Assembly: GCF_001042905.1 (NCBI RefSeq)
Contig: NZ_JYLB01000004.1
Span: 372,001 to 436,000 of the forward strand
From: Pseudomonas lini
GTDB lineage: Bacteria > Pseudomonadota > Gammaproteobacteria > Pseudomonadales > Pseudomonadaceae
DNA: 64,000 bases
Direction: 5' to 3'
The notes beneath the pieces are model-generated. The model was not told the origin of the DNA. It saw only the letters and a list, made by a program, of their open reading frames with translations, and made no database searches. This document shows, in pieces, positions 1 through 13,381 of this stretch (its first letter is position 1; each line of letters starts with the position of its first letter). Made by a program: the position numbers and the translations under genes.

Positions 1-670
1 TGTTTTTCGGAAACGCCTCGCTCAGGGACTTCATCGCCAGGGTTTTGTCCGGGTGAACCAGGATCTTGCCATCGGCGCTGATCAGAAAGGCATAACCCAT
101 GCCGTCGAAGTCCAGCGCGTTGAGGCTGTCGGCGATCACCTGCAAGCTCAGGTCGCCACCGACCACACCGATGCTTTGACCGTCCTTGAGCACACTGTTG
201 ACGATGGAAATGACCAGTTGGCCGGACGCGAGATCGATGTACGGTTCGGTCAGTGCCGAGCCGCCGGTGCTTTGCGCACTCTTGTACCAAGGCCGGGCGC
301 GAGGGTCATAGCCCTCAGGCATCTTGCTGTCAGGGCGGATGATGAAGGTGCCATCCTTGTTGCCCAGATAGGCGCCCATGAAGGTCGAGGTCACCGCCTT
401 CTGCTCAAGTAGTTTGGAGACATTGCCGGTGTCAGCGTTCAGGGCGACGTTTTGTGACAGGTTTTCGATCAGCAGGCTACGGCCAGCCAGCCAGGTCTGG
501 ATATTGTTGGCCGTCACACTGCCCATTTCTTGTAGATAGTTGTCTAGATCGTTGCGTATCGCATTACGCTGCAAATAGTCGTTGTACAAGGTAAACGAGG
601 CGAAGGCAGCTATAACGATGAGGGCGGCGGCAAGCAGTATTTTATGGCTGAAGCGCAGATTTTTATTCAT
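1..670 (-). CDS. Methyl-accepting chemotaxis protein with dCache ligand domain (partial, 3' end outside window)
   Basis: Reading leftwards from the ATG at 668-670, 223 codons are present before the window ends. The N-terminus has a membrane segment at about residues 10-29, followed by a periplasmic double-Cache domain; the HAMP and methyl-accepting signalling parts lie outside. The visible domain carries Tyr121, Arg126, Trp128, Tyr129 and Asp173 (GYDPRARPWY, then GVVGGDLS), which is the residue set and spacing known from the amino-acid binding dCache_1 chemoreceptors such as PctA. I therefore infer an amino-acid chemoreceptor. It is transcribed away from the HerA-like gene. Confidence 0.9.
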   Translation of the reverse strand, partial: MNKNLRFSHKILLAAALIVIAAFASFTLYNDYLQRNAIRNDLDNYLQEMGSVTANNIQTWLAGRSLLIENLSQNVALNADTGNVSKLLEQKAVTSTFMGAYLGNKDGTFIIRPDSKMPEGYDPRARPWYKSAQSTGGSALTEPYIDLASGQLVISIVNSVLKDGQSIGVVGGDLSLQVIADSLNALDFDGMGYAFLISADGKILVHPDKTLAMKSLSEAFPKN

Positions 671-704
671 GGCTTGGGGTTCCGCTAAGGTCTTATTATT
701 CAGG

Positions 705-726
705 GCGTGCTTTTATAAAGGCACGC
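705..726. promoter_or_regulatory. Imperfect dyad between the chemoreceptor and HerA-like genes
   Basis: GCGTGC and GCACGC flank a TTTTATAAAG core, giving a 22-bp near-palindrome in the divergent promoter region. The core contains TATAA-like elements in both directions, so the dyad could overlap a -10 element. No regulator can be named. Confidence 0.35.
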
Positions 727-832
727 AAAACGGGCAGTGTTGAAATCAAGCTGATATTTCCGTCCTCTCCTTAGGGGGATTACCGACGCTTTTCAGTCTT
801 TTATATCGGCCATGAAGGATCAAAGATTAACC

Positions 833-2332
833 ATGGGTGACAAAATGCCTGACTCATCGCAACTCGTTATCGGCGCCGATCTCGCGGGCCAGTCCATTGC
901 CCAGGCCATGCGCCTGGCGAACCGTCACGGCCTGGTAGCGGGCGCTACCGGGACCGGTAAAACCGTTACCTTGCAGCGCTTGGCCGAAGCCTTCAGCGAT
1001 GCTGGCGTGGCGGTGTTCGCGGCGGACATCAAAGGCGACCTGTGCGGCCTGGGCGCTGCCGGCAACCCTCAAGGCAAAGTCGCCGAGCGGATCGCCGGCA
1101 TGCCCTGGCTGAACCATAAGCCGCAGGCGTATCCGGTGACCTTGTGGGACATTAACGGTCAGTCCGGTCATCCACTGCGCACAACCCTGAGCGAAATGGG
1201 CCCGTTGCTGCTCGGCAGCCTGCTGGAACTGACCGACAGTCAGCAGTCGGCACTCTATGCCGCGTTCAAGGTGGCCGACCGCGAAGGGCTGTTGCTGTTG
1301 GATTTGAAGGATTTGAAGGCGCTGCTCAATCACCTGCGCGACAACCCCGAGTTGTTGGGGGATGACGCGGCGTTGATGACCACCGGTTCCAGCCAGGCGC
1401 TGTTGCGCCGTCTTGCGACACTGGAACAGCAGGGCGCTGAAGCGTTATTCGGCGAACCGGCGCTGCAACTGGAAGACATGTTGCAACCGGCCGTGGATGG
1501 TCGCGGGCGCATTCACTTGCTCGATGCCAGCCGTCTGGTGCATGAAGCGCCGAAGGTCTATGCAACGTTCCTGCTGTGGTTGCTGGCCGAACTGTTCGAG
1601 CAATTGCCGGAGCGCGGCGATGCCGAGAAACCGTTGCTGGCGCTGTTTTTCGACGAAGCACACTTGTTGTTCGCCGGAACGCCCAAGGCGTTGCAGGAAC
1701 GTCTGGAACAAGTGGTGCGACTGATCCGCTCGAAAGGCGTGGGGGTGTATTTCGTCACTCAATCGCCGGGTGACTTGCCGGATGATGTGCTGGCTCAACT
1801 GGGCCTGCGCATTCAGCACGGTTTGCGTGCATTTACCGCCAAAGAACAGAAATCCCTGCGCGCGGTGGCCGACGGTTTCCGACCGAACCCGGCATTTGAA
1901 GCCTTGTCGGTGTTGACGGAGTTGGGGATCGGCGAGGCGCTGGTTGGCACCTTGCAGGACAAGGGCACGCCGGGGATGGTCCAGCGTGTATTGGTTGCAC
2001 CGCCGCAATCGCGGATCGGGCCGCTGACCGAGACCGAACGCACCGTGCTGATCGCCGGTTCGCCGTTCAAGGGGCGCTACGACAAACCGGTCGATCGCGA
2101 ATCGGCTTATGAAGTGCTGATGGGGCGTAAAGGGCTGGCGCCGGATCCCGAAGCCGCGCCGGGCAAACCTGCACCTGAAGAGCCGAGTTTCACCGACAAG
2201 GCCGGGGAACTCCTTGGCACGGCAGCAGGACAGGCGTTGAAATCAGCCATGCGACAGGCGGCGAATCAATTGGGCCGACAATTGGTACGTGGGTTGATGG
2301 GCTCATTGCTCGGCGGCAGCAAACGCCGCTGA
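833..2332 (+). CDS. HerA-like ATPase, DUF853 family (YjgR type)
   Basis: A 499-residue P-loop ATPase of the HerA/FtsK superfamily. The Walker A motif GATGTGKT is at residues 37-44, and a Walker B-like stretch LALFFDEAH lies near residue 270. The C-terminal tail is Ala/Gly-rich and basic. Family members are annotated as putative DNA helicases or translocases, but their cellular role is not settled. I chose ATG 833 because AAGGA at 815-819 lies upstream; ATG 812 and ATG 845 are possible alternatives. It stands alone, with a REP pair downstream and no partner nuclease (NurA or SIR2 type), so a HerA defence role is not supported here. Confidence 0.85.
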   Translation: MGDKMPDSSQLVIGADLAGQSIAQAMRLANRHGLVAGATGTGKTVTLQRLAEAFSDAGVAVFAADIKGDLCGLGAAGNPQGKVAERIAGMPWLNHKPQAYPVTLWDINGQSGHPLRTTLSEMGPLLLGSLLELTDSQQSALYAAFKVADREGLLLLDLKDLKALLNHLRDNPELLGDDAALMTTGSSQALLRRLATLEQQGAEALFGEPALQLEDMLQPAVDGRGRIHLLDASRLVHEAPKVYATFLLWLLAELFEQLPERGDAEKPLLALFFDEAHLLFAGTPKALQERLEQVVRLIRSKGVGVYFVTQSPGDLPDDVLAQLGLRIQHGLRAFTAKEQKSLRAVADGFRPNPAFEALSVLTELGIGEALVGTLQDKGTPGMVQRVLVAPPQSRIGPLTETERTVLIAGSPFKGRYDKPVDRESAYEVLMGRKGLAPDPEAAPGKPAPEEPSFTDKAGELLGTAAGQALKSAMRQAANQLGRQLVRGLMGSLLGGSKRR

Positions 2333-2357
2333 AAACCTTTGATTGAACACAACCCCC

Positions 2358-2429
2358 GTAGGAGCGAGGCTTGCCCGCGAAGAGGCCCTTGAGACCGCCA
2401 AAAGCTTCGCGGGCAAGCCTCGCTCCTAC
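2358..2429. repeat. REP pair (REPIN), GTAGGAGCGAGG type
   Basis: Two inverted copies of a 25-bp unit (GTAGGAGCGAGGCTTGCCCG plus CGAAG) are separated by a short loop. The loop is nearly identical to that of the pair at 42338-42409. It lies between two converging genes. Confidence 0.9.
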
Positions 2430-2445
2430 AGGGTATGTGTCAATT

Positions 2446-2901
2446 TCAGGTTTTGGGTTTGGCGTGAGCCGCCAGGCGTTCGAGGGCCGCCCGCAGGTTC
2501 GGGTCGGTAATCCCATCAGCCGTCGCCTGAATGGTCGCCGCCGCATCGGTCGACAAATTTATCGTATGCCCCGCCGCCCCTTGCTGAACGGTAGGCGGTT
2601 GAACCTTGAACAGAATTCGCGTCAGGCTGGCGAACTCGTCGAACAGCTGTAACTGCCGTTGCAGACGCTTTTGTTGATAACGCAGGCGGGTGGCCCAGTG
2701 GCCGTCGGTGACAATCAGCAATAAACTGCCTTCACGCCACGACGCCACATGGCAATGCTCGCGGGCAGCCGGCTGCAACTGGCTTTCCACCAGGCGTTGT
2801 AAATGACCCAGGCGTTGAGCATGGCCAAAAATGGCTTTCAGCGGTTTGGCTTCGCGAAGCAGAACGGCGGGTGCTCTGGCCGTGAGAGGGCGAAATGCCA
2901 T
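2446..2901 (-). CDS. dciA: DciA, DUF721 replicative helicase loader
   Basis: A 151-residue protein matching the DUF721 family, now named DciA, which loads the DnaB helicase at replication origins in bacteria lacking DnaC/DnaI. The N-terminal domain shows the family pattern: a helix around LQRLVESQL, then a strand-rich GSLLLIV followed by WATRLRYQQ. The start at 2901 follows an AGGTG ribosome site; a longer in-frame start would add 29 residues of unlikely sequence. It is divergent from secA, the arrangement known in other Pseudomonas genomes, which supports the assignment. Confidence 0.82.
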   Translation of the reverse strand: MAFRPLTARAPAVLLREAKPLKAIFGHAQRLGHLQRLVESQLQPAAREHCHVASWREGSLLLIVTDGHWATRLRYQQKRLQRQLQLFDEFASLTRILFKVQPPTVQQGAAGHTINLSTDAAATIQATADGITDPNLRAALERLAAHAKPKT

Positions 2902-3208
2902 GATCGAACACCTGAAGTAACAGAACGGCCATGGTAACAGAAAGCACCCGTTGCCCCCGACCCATTGCTTTGCGAGCGCTTTACCCATTAAATCAACGAG
3001 TAACTTGTGCCCTCGATGGGTTGAAGTTCAGCAAAATGCCCTTATTTTAAGTGAGCCCCGTCACAGCGCAGTGCATGCATCGTGGAATAACGCCACTTTC
3101 CTCACCATCGTTTCCGGGTAGAATGCTCGTTCGCATGCGGCCATGAGGGCTGCACGGGCGACTCACGGGGCCGCCCTCCATCCCTTTAGTGTGGAAGATC
3201 CTGCCGAT

Positions 3209-5944
<2,736 letters not shown>

Positions 5945-5970
5945 ACCCGTTTCATACGCTGAAATACCCG

Positions 5971-6004
5971 CGCCGCGACCGGCTTATGCCGTCGCGGCGT
6001 TTTG
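5971..6004 (+). terminator. Rho-independent terminator after secA
   Basis: A 9-bp stem CGCCGCGAC / GTCGCGGCG with an inner GGC/GCC extension is followed by TTTT, 26 bp past the secA stop codon. Confidence 0.85.
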
Positions 6005-6064
6005 CCATTTAAACCACCGACGCCCCGACGGCGGTGCAGACATCATTTATTAAGGAGCGCATTC

Positions 6065-7282
6065 ATGGCTGTTGGTCTTGGTCCTTTGCCAACGTTGCAC
6101 CCGGTTGCCGGTTTTGAACTCGGTATCGCCTCGGCCGGCATCAAGCGCCCGGGGCGCAAGGATGTCGTGGTCATGCGCTGTGCCGAAGGTTCCACAGTGG
6201 CGGGCGTGTTCACCCTCAACGCCTTTTGCGCCGCTCCCGTAATCCTGGCCAAGCAACGTGTACAAGGCCCGGTACGTTACCTGCTGACCAACACCGGCAA
6301 TGCCAACGCCGGCACCGGCGAACCAGGCCTGGCAGCTGCCGAGCGCACATGCGCCAAACTGGCTGAACTGACCGGGGTCGATGCAAGCCTGGTGCTGCCG
6401 TACTCCACCGGTGTGATCGGCGAGCCGCTGCCGGTCGAAAAAATCGAAGGCGCGCTGCAAGCCGCCCTCGACGACCTGTCGGTGAATAACTGGGAAGCCG
6501 CCGCCACCGGCATCATGACAACTGACACCCTGCCTAAGGGTGCCAGCCGCCAGTTCCAGCATGACGGCGTGACCATCACCGTCACCGGCATCAGCAAAGG
6601 CGCGGGCATGATCCGCCCGAACATGGCGACCATGCTCGGCTACATCGCTACCGACGCCAAAGTCTCGCGGGACGTGCTGCAAAACCTGCTGCTGGACGGC
6701 GCCAACAAGTCGTTCAACCGCATCACCATCGACGGCGACACCTCGACCAACGACTGCTGCATGCTGATCGCCACCGGTCAGGCAGCACTGCCGGAAATCA
6801 CCGAAGCCAGCGGTCCGCTGTTCGCTTTGCTGAAACAAGCGGTGTTTGAAGTCTGCATGGACGTGGCCCAGGCCATCGTGCGTGACGGCGAAGGCGCGAC
6901 CAAGTTCGTCACCGTGGAAGTCAACGGCGGCGGCAATCACCAGGAATGCCTGGACGTCGGTTACACCGTGGCCCACTCGCCGTTGATCAAGACCGCGTTG
7001 TTCGCCTCCGATCCGAACTGGGGCCGCATTCTGGCCGCCGTGGGCCGTGCCGGCGTACCGAACCTGGAAGTGAGCAAGATCGACGTATTCCTCGGTGACG
7101 TGTGCATCGCCAGCCGTGGCGCTCGCTCTGCCACCTACACCGAAGAGCAGGGCGCGGCGGTGATGCAACAGGAAGAAATCACCATCCGCATCGAGCTGGG
7201 TCGCGGTGATTGCAGCGAAACCATCTGGACCACTGACCTGTCCCACGAATACGTGAAGATCAACGCTGAGTACCGTACGTAA
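6065..7282 (+). CDS. argJ: Bifunctional glutamate N-acetyltransferase / ornithine acetyltransferase ArgJ
   Basis: A 405-residue enzyme of arginine biosynthesis that transfers the acetyl group from N-acetylornithine to glutamate, recycling it. ArgJ cleaves itself at an Ala-Thr bond inside a conserved NMATML motif; here that is Ala188-Thr189, the threonine becoming the nucleophile of the beta chain. The start at 6065 has a strong ribosome site (AAGGAG, 7 nt upstream). It lies downstream of secA and upstream of gst-mutT, as in other pseudomonads. Confidence 0.97.
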   Translation: MAVGLGPLPTLHPVAGFELGIASAGIKRPGRKDVVVMRCAEGSTVAGVFTLNAFCAAPVILAKQRVQGPVRYLLTNTGNANAGTGEPGLAAAERTCAKLAELTGVDASLVLPYSTGVIGEPLPVEKIEGALQAALDDLSVNNWEAAATGIMTTDTLPKGASRQFQHDGVTITVTGISKGAGMIRPNMATMLGYIATDAKVSRDVLQNLLLDGANKSFNRITIDGDTSTNDCCMLIATGQAALPEITEASGPLFALLKQAVFEVCMDVAQAIVRDGEGATKFVTVEVNGGGNHQECLDVGYTVAHSPLIKTALFASDPNWGRILAAVGRAGVPNLEVSKIDVFLGDVCIASRGARSATYTEEQGAAVMQQEEITIRIELGRGDCSETIWTTDLSHEYVKINAEYRT

Positions 7283-7305
7283 ATAAGGTCCGGACCGAGT
7301 CGCGC

Positions 7306-7392
7306 CCTTCGCGAGCAAGCCCGCTCCCACATTCGATTGCATTTCTTGCGCAAGAACTCGATTAACTGTGGGAGCGGGCTTGCTCGCGAAGG
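7306..7392. repeat. REP pair (REPIN), GTGGGAGCGGGCTTGCTCGCG type
   Basis: Inverted 25-bp arms surround a 37-bp loop. The loop is the reverse complement, with about six differences, of the loop in the pair at 9037-9123, so the two elements bracket gst-mutT in opposite orientation. Confidence 0.9.
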
Positions 7393-7447
7393 CGGCCGAC
7401 CAGACACCAAAGATTCTGGTCCATCCCCCTATCAAAAGGTCCCGAAC

Positions 7448-8080
7448 ATGAGCCTCCACCTGATCATCGGCGACAAACTGTATTCCTCCTGGTCCCTGCG
7501 CGCCGCACTGGCCCTCGACCTGACCGGCACGTCCTACACCGAAGAACTGATCAAGCTGAACCAGCCGGACACTCGCGAGCGCGTGCTCAAGCATTCGCCG
7601 ACCGGGAAAGTCCCGCTGCTGAAAACCGAACACGGCACCGTCGCCGATTCGCTGGCGATTGCTGAATACCTGGCCGAGCAATTTCCCGATGCCGGCCTGT
7701 GGCCCAAAGACACTGCCGCCCGTGCCCAGGCGCGTTCGGCGTGCGCGCAGATGCACAGCGGTTTTTTCGCCATGCGCGGCAACATGCCGTTCGACCTGAG
7801 CCACGATGCGCCACTGTCGCCGACCCCACCTGAGGTTCAGGCTGAAATCGAGCGCATGCTGGCGTTGTGGGCTGAGTGTCGTGCCACCTCGACTGAAACC
7901 GGCCCGTTCCTGTTTGGCGGCGCGACCCTGGCCGATGCGTTTTTTGCACCGATCGCCGTGCGTCTGCGCACCTATCAGGTGAAGCTACCCGAGGTCGACG
8001 CGGCCTATGTCGAAACCATCTACCAATGGCCAGCCTTCAAAGCTTGGCGGAAGGCGGCTCTGGAGGAAATAGAGCGGTGA
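7448..8080 (+). CDS. Glutathione S-transferase family protein
   Basis: A 210-residue cytosolic GST. The N-terminal thioredoxin-like domain has SSWSLRA (candidate catalytic serine region), TGKVPLL with the cis-proline, and ADSLAIAEYL, the glutathione gamma-glutamyl site. The rest is the all-helical domain. The substrate cannot be told from sequence. I chose ATG 7448 (MSLHLIIGDKLYSSWS); the open frame upstream runs through a REP element. Its stop overlaps the GTG start of the MutT fusion by 4 nt, so the two are probably translated together. Confidence 0.88.
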   Translation: MSLHLIIGDKLYSSWSLRAALALDLTGTSYTEELIKLNQPDTRERVLKHSPTGKVPLLKTEHGTVADSLAIAEYLAEQFPDAGLWPKDTAARAQARSACAQMHSGFFAMRGNMPFDLSHDAPLSPTPPEVQAEIERMLALWAECRATSTETGPFLFGGATLADAFFAPIAVRLRTYQVKLPEVDAAYVETIYQWPAFKAWRKAALEEIER

Positions 8081-9027
8081 AACGAGTCCATGTAGCAGCC
8101 GCGGTTATCCGCGATAGCAACGGCAAGATCCTCATCGCGCGCCGTGCCGACACCCAGCATCAGGGCGGTTTGTGGGAATTCCCCGGTGGCAAGGTCGAGG
8201 ATGACGAATCCGTCGAAACGGCCCTGGCTCGCGAGCTTCACGAAGAGCTGGGTATCGTGGTCAATACCGCGCGGCCGATGATCAAGGTCCGCCACGATTA
8301 CCCGGACAAGCAGGTATTGCTGGATGTCTGGGAGGTCTCGGCGTTTACCGGCGACCCCCATGGCGCCGAAGGTCAGCCTTTGGCCTGGGTGACCGCGCGG
8401 GAACTAGTGGACTACGACTTCCCGGCCGCTAACCAGCCGATCGTCGCCGCTGCGCGCTTGCCCGGCGAATACCTGATCACCCCGGAGGGCCTGGAAACCC
8501 CGGCCTTGCTGCGCGGTATTCAGAAAGCCATCGCTGGCGGCATCAAGCTGATTCAATTGCGCGCGCCCAACGGCTACGACCCGCAATACCGCGATCTGGC
8601 GGTGGACGCGGCAGGGCTGTGTGCCGGCAAGGCGCAGTTGATGATCAAGGGGCCGTTTGAATGGCTGGGGGACTTCCCGTCCGCTGGTTGGCACATCACG
8701 TCGACGCAGTTGCGCAAGTACGCGGCGGCCGGGCGCCCGCTACCGGCGTCGCGCTGGTTGGCAGCGTCTTGCCACAATGCTGAGGAACTGGCACTGGCCG
8801 AGCAGATGGGCGTGGACTTTGTGACCCTGTCGCCGGTACAGCCGACGCAGACTCATCCGAATGCGTTGCCATTGGGTTGGGAGCAGGCTTCGACTTTGAT
8901 CGAGGGCTTTAGCAAACCGGTGTTTTTGCTTGGTGGGGTTGGCCCGGCGGAGCGGCAGAAAGCCTGGGAAGCGGGGGCGCAGGGTGTGGCGGGGATTCGG
9001 GCGTTTTGGCCTGATTCTTCTGTGTAG
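8077..9027 (+). CDS. mutT: MutT-type Nudix hydrolase fused to a thiamine-phosphate-synthase-like domain
   Basis: A 316-residue two-domain protein. Residues 1-130 are a Nudix domain with the complete box (GGKVEDDESVETALARELHE, then ELGI), as in MutT, which removes 8-oxo-dGTP from the nucleotide pool. Residues 140-316 resemble ThiE (TIM-barrel; IKLIQLRAP, WHITSTQL, VDFVTLSPVQPTQTHP, LLGGV). The start is GTG 8077 with GGAGGAAA 8 nt upstream; it overlaps the GST stop. The fusion is known across Pseudomonas; what the second domain does is not established. Confidence 0.92.
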   Translation: MKRVHVAAAVIRDSNGKILIARRADTQHQGGLWEFPGGKVEDDESVETALARELHEELGIVVNTARPMIKVRHDYPDKQVLLDVWEVSAFTGDPHGAEGQPLAWVTARELVDYDFPAANQPIVAAARLPGEYLITPEGLETPALLRGIQKAIAGGIKLIQLRAPNGYDPQYRDLAVDAAGLCAGKAQLMIKGPFEWLGDFPSAGWHITSTQLRKYAAAGRPLPASRWLAASCHNAEELALAEQMGVDFVTLSPVQPTQTHPNALPLGWEQASTLIEGFSKPVFLLGGVGPAERQKAWEAGAQGVAGIRAFWPDSSV

Positions 9028-9036
9028 CCACTGGCC

Positions 9037-9123
9037 CCTTCGCGAGCAAGCCCGCTCCCACAGTTGACCGAGTTCTTCCTGAAGAAATGCGATCGAATGT
9101 GGGAGCGGGCTTGCTCGCGAAGG
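9037..9123. repeat. REP pair (REPIN), GTGGGAGCGGGCTTGCTCGCG type
   Basis: Inverted 25-bp arms with a 37-bp loop homologous, in opposite orientation, to the element at 7306-7392. It separates converging genes. Confidence 0.9.
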
Positions 9124-9153
9124 CTGCTGATCAGACGAAAAACATCTTCCTGA

Positions 9154-9735
9154 TTAAACCCCGGGTTTCGCTGCCGCTTGCCACAAAATCTCGGCAATCC
9201 CCTGACGCTTGGCAATCAACCTTGCCGCCACAAACAACAAATCCGATAACCGATTGATATACGCCAGGCCAACCCCGGCCAACGGCTCGATCGCATTCAA
9301 CTGCTGACAGCGCCGTTCGGCACTGCGCGCCAGGCAGCGGCATACGTGGGCCTGGGCAATCAGCGCCGAACCGCCGGGCAGAATGAAATTCTCCAGCGGC
9401 CCCAACTCTTCATTCCACACATCGATCGCCGCTTCCAGGCGCTCGATTTCTGCCGTGTTCAGTGCCTGATAAACCGGCATCGCCAGTTCACCGCCCAGGT
9501 CGAACAACCGATGTTGGCAGGGCGCCAACACCTCGATCACTTCGTTCAACCCCGGATACGCGTTACTTTCCGTCGCCAATCCGGCCAATAGCACTCCCAC
9601 CTGGCTGTTCAGCGTATCGACTTCGCCAATGGCCTCGATGCGCGGATGGTCTTTGGGCACCCGGCGCCCATCGCCGAGCCCGGTTTCGCCTTTGTCGCCA
9701 GTGCGGGTGTAAATCTTCGACAAGCGAAAGCCCAT
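9154..9735 (-). CDS. pduO: Cob(I)alamin adenosyltransferase, PduO type
   Basis: A 193-residue ATP:cob(I)alamin adenosyltransferase that makes the adenosylcobalamin cofactor. The N-terminal ATP-binding segment TRTGDKGETGLGDGRRV and the later FILPGGS and RSAERRCQQL segments are PduO-family signatures. The start at 9735 (MGFRLSKIYTRTG) lies 2 nt after the stop of the sensor kinase gene, so it is the second gene of a two-gene minus-strand unit. Nothing ties the kinase directly to cobalamin beyond this coupling. Confidence 0.93.
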   Translation of the reverse strand: MGFRLSKIYTRTGDKGETGLGDGRRVPKDHPRIEAIGEVDTLNSQVGVLLAGLATESNAYPGLNEVIEVLAPCQHRLFDLGGELAMPVYQALNTAEIERLEAAIDVWNEELGPLENFILPGGSALIAQAHVCRCLARSAERRCQQLNAIEPLAGVGLAYINRLSDLLFVAARLIAKRQGIAEILWQAAAKPGV

Positions 9736-9737
9736 GG

Positions 9738-11783
9738 TTACCTCGACAGCTGATTGAGTTCTTGAGAGACCACCGGCGTGCCCGACAACGGCAGGCGCAA
9801 CGTGAAACAGGTGCCCTGGCCCGGCGTCGATTGCACTTCCATCTGGCCTTTGTGGTTGTTGGTGATGATGAAATACGAAACCGAGAGCCCAAGGCCAGTG
9901 CCCTGACCGATTTCCTTGGTGGTGAAGAACGGCTCGAATGTGCGTTTGCGCACGCTCTCGCTCATGCCGATGCCGTTGTCCTCGACCTGAATTTCCGCCC
10001 ATGGCGGATTCAGTTTGGTGCGCAGAATGATCCGCCCCGGTTCGCGGTCGTCCGGGCGCTGGTGAATGGCTTGCGCGGCGTTTTTCAGCAGGTTGAGCAG
10101 CACCTGTTCAAGTTCGTTGGCAGTGCCGGGCACCGGGCCCAGCGCCGGATCGAACTGGCGAATGATCGCTTGGCCCTTGAAGTCGAAACCGATGGCCAGG
10201 TCGAAGTCATTGCCGGCAATTTCCACCGCTTGATCGATTAACGCCGGCAAATCGCAGGGAGCCATCTGCCGAGTGCTGCGGCGGCTGAAGCTGAGCATGT
10301 GCGTCACGATTTTCGCCGCCCGGGCGCCGGCCTGTTGAATGCCATCGAGTAACTGCGGCACTTCACGTGCTTGTAAGTACCGATTGACCGTTTCCAGCTC
10401 GATGCCGAGTTGCTCGGCCTGTTCGAGGTTTTTTGGCAGTTCGGGTGACAGGCGCCGACGAATGTTCTGCACGTTGTGCAGGATCGCGCCCAGCGGATTG
10501 TTGATCTCGTGGGCCATGCCGGCGGCGAGGCCACCGACCGAGAGCATTTTTTCCGACTGCACCATCATTTCTTCCAGGGACAGACGCTGAGTGATGTCGT
10601 CGATCCGGATCACCACGCCACGTCCGGCGCCGCCCATCAGCGGGTAGAACGTCAGGGCGTAATGCTTGGGCTCATCGTCCTTGAGCCAGGTGACGCGTTC
10701 AATCTTGGCCACCGTATGCTGTTCGACGGTTTGCCTGAGCTGCGGCAGGAACGGTTTGAGCGGTTCGAAGGCGAGGAAGATCGGCTGGTTCAAGGCTTCA
10801 TCGAGACGCGTACCGGACAGGGCGCTGGCTTCCTGATTCCACTGGGTCACGTAGAGCTGCTCGTCGAGGGCGATCAGGGCCGACGGCATGGAATCGATGA
10901 TGCTGTTGAGGTAGTTCTGGAACCCGGTGAGTTTCTTTTCGATCTTGCTGCGCACCTGAACTTCCAGCTCCAGCTTGCGGTTGGTGTGACGGGTTTCTTC
11001 GGCCAGCCCCTGGGCTTGGTCGTAAGCGGCTTGGGAGTCGTCGCGGGCGCGCTTGAGTTGCTGCTCCCGGGCCTCGATGCGCGAGAGCATGGTGTTGAAC
11101 GCTTCGGCGAGGCTGCCGATTTCGTCGTGGTTGCCGCGAGAGGCGCGCAGGGCGTAGTTCTCTTCGCGGGTCACTTGCCGGGACAACTCTTCGAGCTGAT
11201 GGATCGGCCGGGTAATCAGGCGTTTGATCTGCCGGGCAATCACCAGCCATAACAGCACGCTGAAGATCAGAATCCCCAGGCTGGCGGTCAGGGTCCCGGT
11301 GTAGAACGCCATCGGCAATTCGCTGCTGGCGACCAACAACAGATGGCCGGGCTCGGTACCGGGACGGGGCAGGGTGATCACTTGATTACTGCGAAACTCC
11401 GAGGCTTGCCAGACCTCCATGTGCCGGTAGTGCCCCGGCAGGTTGAGCTTGTCGCCCGCCTGCAACTGTGCCAAGCGCACACCGTTACCGTCATAGAGGG
11501 CTGCCGCGCGCAGCGGTGTATAGCTGTTGAGTTCGTTGAGCAGGCGTTCGGCGTTTTGCGGCGACTTCAACGCTTCGGAGATCAGGCTCGGGTTGGACAC
11601 CAGTCGGCCAATGGTCTGCAGGGCCTGGGGGGCCATGCTTTCCTGGGAGATGTAATACGCGGCGCTGATAAAGGTCAGGTTGGCGACCAGTAAAACGGTG
11701 GTCAACAGCACCAGCAGGGCGGCCAGCAATTTCTGGCCGACTGGAAGGTTTTCAAGGCGCTGGCGCAATGGCATCAGGTTCAT
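9738..11783 (-). CDS. Membrane sensor histidine kinase with HAMP and PAS domains
   Basis: A 681-residue kinase. The order is: membrane helix at about 18-45, periplasmic sensor region 46-160, second helix about 163-185, HAMP 186-240, coiled coil 240-290, PAS about 295-405, HisKA with phospho-acceptor His425 (AHEINNPLG), then an ATPase domain with NLLKNAAQAI, DNGIGM and GTGLGLSVSYF. The class resembles NtrB/DctB-like kinases, whose partners are often sigma-54 activators; no response regulator gene is adjacent, so it is an orphan here. The ligand is unknown. Confidence 0.92.
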   Translation of the reverse strand: MNLMPLRQRLENLPVGQKLLAALLVLLTTVLLVANLTFISAAYYISQESMAPQALQTIGRLVSNPSLISEALKSPQNAERLLNELNSYTPLRAAALYDGNGVRLAQLQAGDKLNLPGHYRHMEVWQASEFRSNQVITLPRPGTEPGHLLLVASSELPMAFYTGTLTASLGILIFSVLLWLVIARQIKRLITRPIHQLEELSRQVTREENYALRASRGNHDEIGSLAEAFNTMLSRIEAREQQLKRARDDSQAAYDQAQGLAEETRHTNRKLELEVQVRSKIEKKLTGFQNYLNSIIDSMPSALIALDEQLYVTQWNQEASALSGTRLDEALNQPIFLAFEPLKPFLPQLRQTVEQHTVAKIERVTWLKDDEPKHYALTFYPLMGGAGRGVVIRIDDITQRLSLEEMMVQSEKMLSVGGLAAGMAHEINNPLGAILHNVQNIRRRLSPELPKNLEQAEQLGIELETVNRYLQAREVPQLLDGIQQAGARAAKIVTHMLSFSRRSTRQMAPCDLPALIDQAVEIAGNDFDLAIGFDFKGQAIIRQFDPALGPVPGTANELEQVLLNLLKNAAQAIHQRPDDREPGRIILRTKLNPPWAEIQVEDNGIGMSESVRKRTFEPFFTTKEIGQGTGLGLSVSYFIITNNHKGQMEVQSTPGQGTCFTLRLPLSGTPVVSQELNQLSR

Positions 11784-11819
11784 CGCTGAAAAGGAACAAG
11801 TGGCCAGCGTAGCCGCTGC

Positions 11820-13363
<1,544 letters not shown>

Positions 13364-13381
13364 CTTTTCAAGCGGGAACCT

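Noticed and set aside
833..2332. HerA-type ATPase as part of an anti-phage system
   Set aside because: No nuclease, SIR2 or DUF4297 partner is adjacent, and the neighbours dciA and secA are housekeeping genes.
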